From Piromyces finnis (lineage: Eukaryota; Neocallimastigomycota; Neocallimastigomycetes; Neocallimastigales; Neocallimastigaceae), in contig MCFH01000039.1 in the NCBI GenBank assembly GCA_002104945.1, positions 172,501 through 236,500 on the forward strand: a stretch of DNA of 64,000 nucleotides. The letters run 5' to 3'. Below are positions 1 through 11,100 of the stretch, piece after piece. The notes beneath the pieces are model-generated. The model was not told the origin of the DNA and did no database searches. It was given only the letters and a program-made list of their open reading frames with translations. Each line of letters opens with the position of its first letter. Positions within the stretch are counted from its first letter, which is position 1. The translations under genes and the position numbers were made by a program.

Positions 1-484
1 TATTAAAAAAAAATGTCTTTACTTTGTTAAATTGAGATGCTAAGCGTAGTAAAAAAAAAAAAAAGTTTTTTTTTTCTCTCTTTTTTCTTTTCTTTTTGAT
101 GAACATTCATATTCACTCTTTCTTTCTTTCTTCTACTTAAAGTTTATTTTGTATCAAAAATTCTTTGTGGGTGGTTACGTAGTTTCATGGTTGTTTTTTT
201 CCAATTAAAAAAAAAATTATTATTAGAGAACTTAAACATTGCTTCTTTTTTTTTTTTTTACAAAGAAACTATAAAGTTAAGAAAAAAGAATTTTATTGAT
301 ATTACCATTAAATGATTATTTTACCCTTTTGTGACAACATTTTATTATACCTTTTATATATTCATACGGACCCTTTTTTAATTAATATTTTAAATCTTGA
401 TTTTATACTTGAATATGTATTAAATTATTTATTTCTTCTATATATTTAAGTATAATCATAAAAACGAAATAAAGAAAATACAAA

Positions 485-510
485 AAGGTAATAATTACAA
501 TCTTTTCTTT
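485..510. repeat. Target-site duplication, left copy (26 bp)
   Basis: Positions 485-510 are identical, base for base, to 557-582. The repeated sequence begins AAGGTAATAATTACAATC. The two copies sit exactly against both ends of the 46-bp foreign fragment at 511-556, which is what target-primed reverse transcription leaves behind. Confidence 0.88.
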
Positions 511-556
511 AACTTCCGAGTACATTTTTCCCATCAATCGGAGTTAGCTCCAATGG
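511..556 (-). mobile_element. 5'-truncated copy of the tRNA-headed retroposon (3' end only)
   Basis: Read on the minus strand, this 46-bp block matches 4658-4703, the last 46 bp of the long element, at 43 of 46 positions; the three differences are transitions. Only the 3' terminus is present, so the copy is severely 5'-truncated, as is usual for incompletely reverse-transcribed retroposons. Identical 26-bp direct repeats flank it. The 3' end of the element points left, and the adjoining duplication starts with an A-rich run, so any short A-tail has merged with the target site. Confidence 0.85.
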
Positions 557-582
557 AAGGTAATAATTACAATCTTTTCTTT
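557..582. repeat. Target-site duplication, right copy (26 bp)
   Basis: Second perfect copy of 485-510, directly abutting the truncated retroposon at 511-556. Confidence 0.88.
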
Positions 583-1614
583 TTTTTATATATTTAAAAA
601 AGGGTTCTATCTTTAACCTTTTCATTGCCTTTCTTCAGCAATTTATGTTCAATATATTAACATTATATTGTAATATATTATAATTAAATTAAATTTAATT
701 TTTTAAAATAAAATAAAATAGAATAAAATTTAATTTTTTTTTTTTTTTTACTAAAAAAAATAAAGTAAAAAAATAAAACGAAATCAGGCAATTCTCTTCT
801 TTTTTTTTTTTTATTATTATATTGTTAGAATAAAGACAATAACAAGGAAAAAAGGAAAACAAACAAAAAAAAAAAAACTTAAAAACGAGAACAAAACAAA
901 AACGAAAAACAAGAATAAATCAATAAAAACGGAAAAAAAATTTTAAACATTTTTTTATAACATTTTATTTATTCCATTGTAAGTAAAAAAAAAAAAAGTT
1001 ATCAACAATAACAAGTATAACAAGTACATAAACAAAAATAAAATTCATTTTATTCGAAAGAGTAAATCCTTTGATTGTCGATATCACTCTTTAAAAAATA
1101 AAAGAATATATATATATATATTTTTCCAAAAAAAAAAAAAAAAAAGTAATTAACAAAAAAAATAAAGAATGGCTTTACCATAGTAATAGAAATTTCAATT
1201 TGAAATAAAAAAAAAATTGAATTTTTTTTTTTTTTTTTTATAATTAATAATAATAGTAGTAAAACTCTTTTGTTATTAGTAGTAATAGTAATAGTAGTCG
1301 TAGTATCATTATTATTTCATTTTTCTATCTTTACCTATTAATTGATAAACTGAAGAATGGGATATTAGTCTATCGATAATAAAAATTTTATTAATATATA
1401 TTTATATATTTTTACATTTTTATATATTTTATAATTTTAAAAATTTAGATTTATTTTTAAAAGGACAATATACACTTTACGCTTTAGGGATAATAATTAC
1501 CTATCATATAATTTATTAGAAAACAATCGTTTAAGAAAAAGAAAATATTTTTTTATTATTATTATAGACAATACGCCACTTTTTTTGAATAATATAATAA
1601 ATTAAAAAGTTACA

Positions 1615-3109
1615 ATGGTTGAAATTATAAATGGTTATGTATACCCATTCCGTGGTATTTTTTATTTATTAAAAAAGCAACAACTTAGAAAGAACTCACT
1701 TCTTCCTATAATTTTTTCTCTTATTATTGATCTTGTTGTTTTAATTTTAATTTTCAAATTTGCCTACACCCCTCAATACGATTTAATAAATGACCATATT
1801 TTAACCTTTTTCTGGTCATGGCTTAATAAAGTCATTACTGTTATTATTGCTCTCATTGAAGTTTATATTATTGCAATGATAGTTATTGTATGTATTTTTT
1901 CTTTTTTCTTTTTACAAAAACATTACCCGAGATTATAAAATATATCGTATATAGAAAAGGGCCTTTTAAAAAATCCTTAAATAATTATTAATTTTTCCTA
2001 TTATTTTTAAAATTCTTTGGTTAATAGAATATCTTTTTAGGTTACTTTTTCGAAAAGACATTTGATGAAGTAAGTTTTATAAAATTTTATTATTTGATTA
2101 TTTTTAAATATATTAAATATTTGATGCTATTATATTTTATTTTTATTAATATAAATCATCACATTTTTCTTGTAAAGGTTTTAGTATTAAAGGGTTGTCA
2201 TCATTTATTAGAACAAGATGATGGTAGTTGCATAAGATCTTTAAAGTAAGTAGAATATAAGATGAAAAAAAAAACCTTTTTTTTTTCAAATATTACAAAA
2301 CAATTTAAAAGATAAAAAGGAATAATAAAATAAATATTTCATATATTATATATGTATAATTAATATTTATAAAATAAAGACGTTCTTTCCGTTTATTCCA
2401 ATTATTCAAGATTATTGTTGCCATTATTACTCTTCCAATGAATTTCATTCCAACTATTGGAAGTATAGGTTACTATTTCTGTAATGGTATCATACAAGGA
2501 TGGGATCAACAAGGTACTTTTTTTTTTTTTTTTTTTTTTTGAATTTATCATGCTCTTCATTTTTATTTATTTATTTAGGATGATATCGATAAAATAGTTA
2601 AATGCAAATTAAAAATAATCTAACTATTATTTTTATTTATATTATAATGATGATATATTACTTTTAATAATCCTTTTTTTTTTTTTTATTTTTCAACATC
2701 TATTTACACACACACACACACACACAAATACGCACTCACTTTCTCTATCTCTCTCACAATCTTTTTTTTTTTTCTATTAAAAGATCGTTACTTTGATTTA
2801 AAGAAAATTGATTCAACAGGTGAACAATGGCAATGGGTTAAGGATCATTTTAAGAATATGTGTACCTTTGGTATTGTCAGTTTCTTCTTGGAAAGTATTC
2901 CACTTATTGGTGTCTTTTTCAATATTACTAATGCTGTAGGTATTGCTTTATACGATTGCCATTTAGAAAAGAAGAATGGTGGTATTGATGATAAATTATC
3001 TGATATCAATGTTTCAGAAAATGAAGAAAATATCATTTCTCAACCCCAACCAACTCAAGAAATCAACACTAAAAATGTTAGAAATTACGGAACCAATTAC
3101 TTTGAATAA
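1615..3109 (+). CDS. EI24/CysZ-family multi-pass membrane protein
   Basis: Five-exon model: 1615-1891, 2041-2069, 2178-2245, 2380-2513, 2784-3109; 834 nt, 277 residues. At the first junction the donor at 1892 is required, because it completes a Cys codon and opens the frame into YFFEKTFDE. The nearby GTATGT at 1888 leads to a stop. Hydrophobic segments lie near residues 26-50 and 64-90, with two more in the second half (around FKIIVAIITLPMNFIP and FGIVSFFLESIPLIG). The WDQQDRYFD-type loop and the paired hydrophobic hairpins resemble the EI24 domain (Pfam PF07264), shared by ER-membrane EI24 proteins of autophagy and bacterial CysZ. The C-terminal ~50 residues are polar and acidic, probably cytosolic. 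Family membership is fairly secure; the precise role and localisation are inferred only from the family. Confidence 0.8.
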
Positions 3110-3923
3110 ATATTAAAATAATTTATCTTTTTTTTTTTTTATATATATATATCACCAACAAAAAATTTAATGTATTATTACAATTCCATTCCGATTCAAT
3201 GATTCATGAAAAAGAAATGGAAGATATATATATATAAATCATTTATTTTTTGTTTATAGTTATTGATACATTTAAAATTTAAAAATAAAATAAAATAAAA
3301 TATATAGTAATCCATGAAAAAAAAAAAAGTCAATCTATGTCTTTTTTTTTATTATTATCAATATCCAAAGGATGGTATATTATTTTTAAGGTGTAGTAAA
3401 ATAAGATAAAAAATATTTTATATTTTATGCAAGTAATGTATACATAATGTAATAAATTTATGTAATGTATTAACTTGTAGAAAGTCGTTAATGATTAATG
3501 AATTAATCCCAAGATAGGATCTGTTATTATAAGAGATTGTGTCATAGGTATAATAGGTAGAAATAGAGTAGAAATTGTTAAGAAAAATAAGTTCAAGTAA
3601 ATAGAGAGAAAGAGTGTGAGCTTAACAACAAGCAATTAATAAAATCTTTATAAGAAAAAAACTTTTAAAGCATTTTTGTCATTTTGTAAGAAGTTACTTA
3701 TAAATAAATTATAAATAACTTCTACAAATTAATAATAATTAAATAATTAACTATTACTAATTTGAGAAAGAAAATGAAAACATTAATTTCGAGTTTATTA
3801 TATAAAAATACTAATAAACAAAAATATTAAATATTAACACTTAAATATAAAAGCACACGTTAGATAAACACTACTTTTAAATAATTAATACTTTATTTAT
3901 TAATAAATTTATATAATAATAAC

Positions 3924-3949
3924 TCTTGATTTCTCAAAGAGAATCAAGA
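3924..3949. repeat. Short perfect-stem hairpin
   Basis: TCTTGATTTCTC and GAGAATCAAGA face each other across three A residues, giving an 11-bp stem with one bulged T. Whether it is transcribed is unknown; it may be the end of a decayed inverted-repeat element. Confidence 0.4.
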
Positions 3950-4023
3950 TTATTCTTTTATAGTAACTTAATACATTATACATGGATTGGTTAAAATGAT
4001 ACAACTAAATTAATGTAATAAAA

Positions 4024-4066
4024 CAATGTATTTAATCAATGTATTTAATCAATGTATTTAATTAAT
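4024..4066. repeat. 13-bp tandem repeat, about three copies
   Basis: The unit CAATGTATTTAAT recurs with a 13-bp period about three times before degenerating into related ATTAAATAATGT sequence. It lies about 120 bp left of the retroposon. Confidence 0.6.
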
Positions 4067-4169
4067 ATATCAAATTATGTATTAAATAATGTATTAAATA
4101 ATAAATAATTATAAAATATTATAATAAATATTAAGAAAAATAGATAAATTATATAGAATTTATCTATGT

Positions 4170-4186
4170 TTCTTACACATTTTATT
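4170..4186. repeat. Possible left target-site duplication of the long retroposon
   Basis: TTCTTACACATTTTATT (17 nt) directly precedes the element. It resembles TTCTATCATTTTATT (15 nt) at 4714-4728, directly after the A-tail; the last nine bases are identical and the middle differs by a 2-nt gap. This is a candidate decayed duplication, weaker than the one at 485-582. Confidence 0.45.
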
Positions 4187-4713
4187 GTCGTTCCAGTTTT
4201 TATCCTGGTTGTTAAGGCGTTTCCTTAGCATAAGGCTTCTGGTTTGACTCCGCAGATGTCAGTGCTCGTGGATTTTCCCACTGAGTTTGCCACGGGTTGG
4301 GTTATAATATTCAGGTAAGTATTAATGCACTTTCTAATTTACTACTATGATATTAACACTTGTCTAGCCGGCCTGAGAGGGTCAAATGTACATGGTACAT
4401 TTTCAAATTAGAATTTATAAAGTGGTGATTTAGGCTATGCCAAAAACACACATTTAAGTGTAAACATTAGTGGGCGGTTGATGCATGATCATATTGACGA
4501 TAAGAGGCTTAGCATTGTAGTTGTGAAATATCGTACAACGGTATGCATCTAATGTACATGGATTAAGAGAGCGTCGAAGCTGAAGAAACAGTATGACAGA
4601 CCAGGAGGGTCACAACCACCTAGCAATAGGAATGAGCCAACGTTTCTCTAAGAACCACCATTGGAGCTAACTCCGATCGATGGGAGAAATGCACTCGGAA
4701 GTTAAAAAAAAAA
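4187..4713 (+). mobile_element. SINE-like retroposon with tRNA-like head and A-tail (full-length copy)
   Basis: A 517-bp block (4187-4703) followed by ten A residues. It is far more G+C rich than anything around it and has no open reading frame. A second copy starts at 63527 with the same first bases (GTCGTTC), and a third is a 3' fragment at 511-556, so both termini are defined. TGGTTGTTAAGG (4206-4217) resembles a Pol III A box and GGTTTGACTCC (4241-4251) a B box. The segment between them resembles an Ala-tRNA anticodon arm (TTTCCTTAGCAT). The 3' 46 bp can fold as a hairpin (GGAG/CTCC and CCAT/ATGG pairs). Defined 5' end, A-tail, 5'-truncated sibling and target-site duplication argue for a non-LTR-mobilised SINE rather than a single-copy RNA gene. 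I do not recognise the family. An alternative is a structured non-coding RNA with retrotransposed copies. Confidence 0.75.
4206..4251 (+). promoter_or_regulatory. Putative internal RNA polymerase III promoter (A and B boxes)
   Basis: A-box-like TGGTTGTTAAGG begins 20 bases into the element and B-box-like GGTTTGACTCC ends 65 bases in, a tRNA-like spacing. The second copy keeps both, with a B box (AGTTCAACCCC) nearer to consensus. Activity is inferred from sequence only. Confidence 0.5.
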
Positions 4714-4728
4714 TTCTATCATTTTATT
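4714..4728. repeat. Possible right target-site duplication of the long retroposon
   Basis: TTCTATCATTTTATT follows the A-tail immediately and is the imperfect partner of 4170-4186. Confidence 0.45.
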
Positions 4729-4883
4729 AGAATATTCTTTTTTATATTAAAAAAAATTTAATTTAAAATTTATAAAAGAGTTTTTTTTACAATAAAAACC
4801 CTTTTTTTTTTAAAAAAAAAAAAAAACTTTTATCAATTTAAAAAATAAAGAAATTAACAAAAAAAAAAAAAAAAAAAAAAAAA

Positions 4884-5498
4884 ATGGAAAGTAAAACTTG
4901 GGATAATTTTGCACCTTTTTACAATATTTTTATGAAAAAGGATAAAAAAGCGTATGATGAAATGTATCGTTCCATTCAAAAAGTTGTTACCAACAAAGTA
5001 GTATTAGAATTGGCAACAGGTACTGGATTAATTGCAAAAAATATAGCTAGTGTTGCAAAACATATTGATGCCACGGATTATTCCCCAAAAATGATAAAAC
5101 AAGCCAATAAAGGTAAAAAACCTAGTAATGTTTCCTTTGAAATTCAAGATGCCACTAATTTAAAATATGCGGATAATTCCTATGATGTGGTTATCATAAG
5201 TAATGCTTTACACCTTATTCCGTCACCTGAAAAGGCAATTGCTGAAATAAAAAGAGTTTTAAAGGATGATGGTATTTTGGTTTGTCCAAACTTTTTAAAA
5301 AGGGATTTGAATCAATTGCCATTAATTAAAAAAATTGCAATGAAATCAATTAATAATTTAGGTTTTCAAACCGTTCATCAATGGTCAGAAGAAGAATATT
5401 TAGCATATTTAGAATCTCAAAATTTCGCCATCTTGAATCATAAAGTATTAGATTCTACTCTTCCTTTATGCTATGTTGAATGTAAAGAGAAAAAATGA
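4884..5498 (+). CDS. Class I SAM-dependent methyltransferase, bacterial type
   Basis: Uninterrupted 204-residue frame preceded by a long A-run, typical of dictyostelid starts. Rossmann-fold motif I is ELATGTG (residues 42-48), followed by the acidic post-I strand HIDATDYS (60-67), motif II/III region SYDVVIISNALHLIP (99-113) and the RVLKDDGILVCP strand. The layout matches the small Methyltransf_11 proteins common in Firmicutes, including the C-terminal PLCYVECK segment. The substrate cannot be told from sequence; ubiE-like labels would be over-interpretation. The gene has no intron, whereas every other long gene in this window has one to 38, and its closest resemblance is bacterial, so horizontal acquisition is plausible. 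Base composition is already host-like. It starts 170 bp right of the retroposon tail. Confidence 0.9.
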   Translation: MESKTWDNFAPFYNIFMKKDKKAYDEMYRSIQKVVTNKVVLELATGTGLIAKNIASVAKHIDATDYSPKMIKQANKGKKPSNVSFEIQDATNLKYADNSYDVVIISNALHLIPSPEKAIAEIKRVLKDDGILVCPNFLKRDLNQLPLIKKIAMKSINNLGFQTVHQWSEEEYLAYLESQNFAILNHKVLDSTLPLCYVECKEKK

Positions 5499-8180
5499 AA
5501 CTTTTAAACTCTTTAAATTTTTTAAAAATAATGAATATAAATTTATTATCAACATTTATATATATATATATTTTCAAATACAATAAATAAAAAAAATTAC
5601 TTTTTTTTTTTTATATAGATGACTTTTTACTATTTATGTATTGTTTATTACTTTTATTAAAGAGTATTAATATTGTTAATTAATATTACCCACCCAAAGT
5701 CCAATTTTTCAAATACTTTTTAAAAGATTTCTTTTTTAAGCATGTTAATCAAATAACATTTTTTTTTATCGACAAGAGAATATACCAATATTATCAGAAT
5801 ATACAAAAGAATTATTTTTATATATATTTTTCTTTTACTAAATAATCCTCTTTTTCTTTTTCTTTTTAAAACTTTTCTTTTTACTTTACACTTTTTTTTT
5901 TTTAATAATAAAATGTTATTGTGGTGATAATCCTTTCAAAGGTTGAACACTTTATAAATCAAGTTTTATACTTTTTTTTTTTTGGCGATTCTATTTACTC
6001 AACATTTCCAATATTTCCAATATTTAATTCTTTTACTAAACATTGCTTTTATTTAATAAAAACACTTCACTTCTCTTTGACCTCTTCACCCATTCCCATA
6101 AAAACTTTTTTTTTTTTAAAAATCATCCATTTCACTTTTTTTAATTAATTAATAAAAATTTAAATTAAATGTATTTATTTATAATATATACATAATATAT
6201 TATCATCATATATTAACAATGCATTTATTTAATTTTTTGTATTTAATTTTATTTTTTTTTTTTTTGGTCTTTTAACCTTTATTCTTTTTTATTTTTTTTA
6301 AAAAAAAAGAAAAAGCAAAAGCTTTTAAAAATAAAATCATTTAGAAAAGTTGTTGCTACAATTGAAACTATAATAATAAAAAATAATAATAAAAATAATA
6401 GAAAAAAAAATAAAAGAAAAAGAAAGAACTTTTTAAAAAAATTGTTATTTATCTAGGAATTTATTAAAAAAAAAAAAATATATATATTTTTGTATATATA
6501 TAGTTTTTAAGTAAAACCCATTACTATAAATTGCTTCTTTTTCATTTTATTATTATTATTATTATTATTATTTTATTAATATTATTTCAATTTATAATAG
6601 TTTTTATGAAATACAATGTAATAGTATTTTAAAATTTTTATATGTCATATAGCAATCAATAATAGCAATAATTATATAAAGTTTAAAAAATAAAAAAGCT
6701 AAATAAAACGACATTAAATAAAAAAAGAAATTATAAAGTAAGTGGATAAAGTAAAAAAAAAAAAAAAAAACATCCTTAGATTTTTTATAAATTATGCAAT
6801 GTTCTTATATATTTATTTCGAAATTTTAAATAAAGAGAACAACAAACAACAACATATTAAACACAGAAATATTTTGTTAAAAAAAAAAAAAGATTTTATA
6901 GAGGCAATACCATAAGCAGTAATTTGAAAATATCAATAGAACCATTAATAAGTTTATGTAGAGTAACTGTTAAATGTTAACCGTATTTATTAAAAGTAGA
7001 GATTGTAAGAAAAAGTGTTATGATAAAAGTTGAAATTGAATTTCATTAATTGTAGGCAGTAAAAATTAATCATTTTAATAAAGATAATTTTATTTTAGTG
7101 AAATATATATAACTAGAGTTAAATCATAATTGGTAATTAAATGAACTATTATCCATTGTAATGGTGGTGTTACGACTATTTTTTTTTAAGAAAGAAAAAC
7201 AATTAGGAAAACTTTCAATATACAATTATAATAATGGATACAATACTTGATAAAGTTTAAAACAGTTTTGAAAACAATGTCTAAATAAAAAAATTAGAGT
7301 ATTATTACTCCACTTTTTTTTTTTTTTTCTAAAAGTTGAAAATAATAAAATTACTTTTCTGAACAGAAAAAAAAATATTGATATTTGAAATGTTTATATA
7401 TAAAAAAAAAAGATATTAGATATCAATAGTTAATTTATTAAAAAAAAAAAAAAAAAGATTATTAATACTAATTATATTTATACTTGTATATAAAAATTTA
7501 TTTTTAAAGCTATAGAAAATAAAGCGCTTAAAATCAAATCTATTAACTTAATTTACTAAATAAATAAAAAAAAACAGCAATAATAATAACAGCAATAAGA
7601 ATAATTATTATTATACATTCTCAATTAAAAATAAAAAAAAGTAAAAAAAAAAAAAAAAACGACAAAAGTAAGATTTTCTTAAAAAAATATTAAAAATGTA
7701 TTTTTAATCAACATTTTATTAATTATAATTAAATTTATTTTTTTAAAACAGCGTAGTATAATAAACATTAAAGTCTAAATTCTATCGTCCTCTTCATTTA
7801 TAAAGTAAATATTTTTATAAAATGTTTTTTTACAAGTGTCAATATTATGTCTAATCAATTTTTCTTTTTTTCTTTTCTTTCTTTCTTTTTTTATCAAACT
7901 ATATAATCTATAATTATTTTATACCTACAGTGAAATAAATTCTAAATTACATTTCGAAAATCGAAAATCTTTTTTAAAAACAATTTAAATAATTTTAATT
8001 AAAAAAAGTAACTTTCATTCCATATTATTATTATTGTTAATACATTTTTTTAAATACACGTATACTGGAATTAAAGAAATTAACAATTACATATATATTT
8101 CTTTTCTTTTCTTTATTTTTACTATACCACCTTTTCATTATACAATAATAATTACCAAAAATTAATTTATAGATTTAATA
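5499..8180. other. Long non-coding gap
   Basis: 2.7 kb of A/T-rich sequence with homopolymers, (ATT)n and poly-purine patches. I find no convincing exon or RNA gene on either strand. A CCCATAA motif occurs at 6095-6101 but no structured sequence follows. The last part, ending with an acceptor-like TTATAG at 8167-8172, may be promoter and leader of the next gene. Confidence 0.5.
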
Positions 8181-11100
8181 ATGCTTCCAATACCACCAAG
8201 AGAAAATTTAAGTTCAAAATGTGTTGATTCCATTTTATACAAAGATCAAAGATATATTGTATGTCAACATTTTATATTTATCAAAATAATTACATTCAAT
8301 ACATTTACTTTTGATAAAATAAAAAAATAAATTTTTATTATGATAATAAAGAAATTTTAACAAAATGTTTATTATAAATAATAAATACAATGAATACAAT
8401 ATAATGGTAATCTTAGGCTTATGGTAGTTTAAATCAAGTCTTTATATATGATTCAAATTTTAACTATATACAAAAAATAATAGTTGATGGAAGTCAGGAA
8501 CAAGTCAACACTTTAGCTTTCAGTGAAAATGCCAAAGTATGAACTATGCCATTAATATAATAATGATATAGCCTTATTATTTAAATAAATATAGATTTTA
8601 ATGATAATATTATTAATATAACATTCAATGTTGGATATCCTTTTTTTTTTATAGTTGGCTGTAGGCTATGAAGCATCTATTATTATTTATATACCAAATG
8701 AAGAAGGATCAAATACTATTCGTTGGGTAATGCAAGAAATTATTCCATATTCAAATCCAAAATGTCTTGATTGGAATGATAATAATAATGAAGGTATGTT
8801 ATTTTTTGTGATTTTTATTCTTAATGATTATTAATATTAGTAATAACTAATATTAGTAATAATTAATATTAGTGATTATAAGTATTAATGACGATAAATA
8901 TTAAGGATAATCAAAATTAATGGTTATTAATATTAGTAATATTAATATTAGTAATGTTAATATTAGTAATAATTAATATTAGTGTTAGTGATTATAAGTA
9001 TTAATGATAATAAATATTAGGGATAATTAATTTTTTTTTTAAAAAAAAAAAAAGAGAAAAAGTATCAAAATGTGGGGTTATCATTTTGTTAAATTATATA
9101 TTTTAATTAAACATAATAGAATTTTTATTAGCTGGTAGTAAAAAGTTAACTCTTTGGAGAAACAGAACTTGTAAGCCTCCAACGTCAGAAGGAACTAAAG
9201 ATCTTACAAATTTGTCTGAAACCAATGAATTAGAAACATCTTCCATAACCGTTACTTCATTGTCTGTACAGGAAAATATTAAAACTAGCGAAAAAATATA
9301 TGAATTAATATGGGAAGAAGAGTAAGTTTTTATTAGTTGGAAGTTTCTTTGGAATAATATAGACACAGTTGAAATTATAGTTTTGTGAAATCCAAAAAAT
9401 AAAAAAATAAGAGTTTAAAAAATTTAATAAGAAAGACATACTATGGATAATATGGATATAGAATAGAAACGTTAAATGTTCTAGATATCTATTGAATATA
9501 AAACAGATACTCTAAATACACTAGATTTATAATCAATATAAAATAGATATATAGAGAAAAAAAAAATTGAAATATATTTTAAATTTGAATTAATATTAAT
9601 ATTTATAATATATATATATTTAAAAAATAAAGATCAGCAAGTGAAATATCTATTGTTTCTTTTTCACCAGATGGTACTTTTTTTGCTACTTTAACTGACG
9701 TAACTATACATTTTTTTTTTATAAAAAATAATATATAATTAAAACAATTCTTTTAATAATAATTATTTTTTTTAATAATTGAAAAAGTATGATAGTTTAG
9801 TAAAAATCTGGTATAAAAGAAATTTTGTTGAAAGTGATTGTAAGTATATATATATTATAAATAGGAACTCAATGAAATAGTAATATATCAATATTTAATT
9901 TCCTTTTTTCGTTCATTCACATTCTCACATTCTCTCCCGATATTTTTTTTTGCGTATAGACGCTTCAATGAATTCGGAAACAAGTTCCTTTAGATATGAT
10001 TTCCTTTACCTCTCTCACCCAAGATCTGTAGTTAGTTTTGATTGGAGAAAGACGGTTAAAAAGAATAGGTAAATGTTTGTTTATATTATTATTAGGGAAA
10101 ATTATATCAGTATAGATATAGACATTTTTTTTTTTTTTTCGAAAAAGTAAAAAGATTATTAACATTAATGTGTGTATATCCGATATATAATGAAATGTAA
10201 TATAATTATTGAAATGGCTAAACTTCATTACAAATGTTAATGATAGTAAAAAGAATAATAACATCTTATTAACTATGTGTCGTGATAATATTTGTCGTCT
10301 TTGGGCACAAAACAATGATGAAAATAATAATTATAAATTCTTCATGTGTAAAATGATTGAACCATTCTGTTTACCACCATCCTTAAATCATACCCCTGTT
10401 AGTGAACCAAAAATTTCATATGTTCATTGGATTGATAATCGTGAAATTCATAGAGCTATTTATTCTGCCAATGTTATTGAAAAAAGAAAATTCCAAAAGA
10501 AATGGATTCAAAAAACTAGTGAAAATCCAAATAAAATTCAAAAAGAATTAAAAGATATTCTCAAGGAAAATCAAGATATGCTTTTCCATGTTTCTCCAGA
10601 TGGTACTGTTGTTATTTGGGGTGTTCAGGTAATTAAATTTTTCATAATAGATAAAATTTATAGTATTTAAATACAATTTTTTTTTCTCTCTTTTTTTATG
10701 ATTTCTTGTTTTATTTTCACATTATTTATTTAATTATATTATATTATTTTATTTTAATAAAAATAGAATCTTAATACTTATCCAATAAGTATTCCACATT
10801 TGGTGGTATTAATTAAAATTCCAAAAGCCTTTTCACCATCAGATTTTAGTTTCTTTAAATCCCCAGTTTTAATATATAGTAATCCAGCTGCTCAAGAATT
10901 AAATGGTATGCTTTATTGCTATTTTTATTTTTTAATCTTTCTATTCCCATAGATTAATTTTTTTTTTATGAAAATTCAATATTCACTTAATTTATATTTA
11001 TATTTATTGTATAATATATTTATTTTTTTTTTTTCCTTTTAGCTTTATGTTCTTCACCAGAATTAATGGTTATTGCCCATAATCATAGAGGTATTATAAA

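Larger units (their letters stand above)
1..1614. other. Intergenic DNA with truncated retroposon
   Basis: Very A/T-rich sequence with long homopolymers. I see no coding exon on either strand. The only non-simple sequence is the 46-bp retroposon fragment at 511-556 with its flanking duplications. The last few hundred bases are presumably the promoter and 5' leader of the gene at 1615. Confidence 0.6.
3110..4186. other. Intergenic DNA left of the retroposon
   Basis: No coding potential seen. It holds short tandem and hairpin sequences (listed separately) and ends at the left boundary of the element at 4187. The first ~200 bases are the likely 3' UTR of the EI24-family gene. Confidence 0.55.

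Noticed and set aside
1888-1893. GTATGT donor at 1888 in the EI24-family gene
   Set aside because: It looks like the better consensus, but the resulting frame meets a stop in the third exon. The GTATTT at 1892 restores the family sequence.
4187-4270. A genuine tRNA gene
   Set aside because: The A and B boxes and anticodon-arm similarity are there, but acceptor and T-stem pairing fail and the unit continues 450 bp, so it is a tRNA-derived head rather than a functional tRNA.
5921-6148. 75-codon plus-strand frame
   Set aside because: Phe/Ser/Ile low-complexity reading of T-rich spacer, with no homology signal or splice partners.
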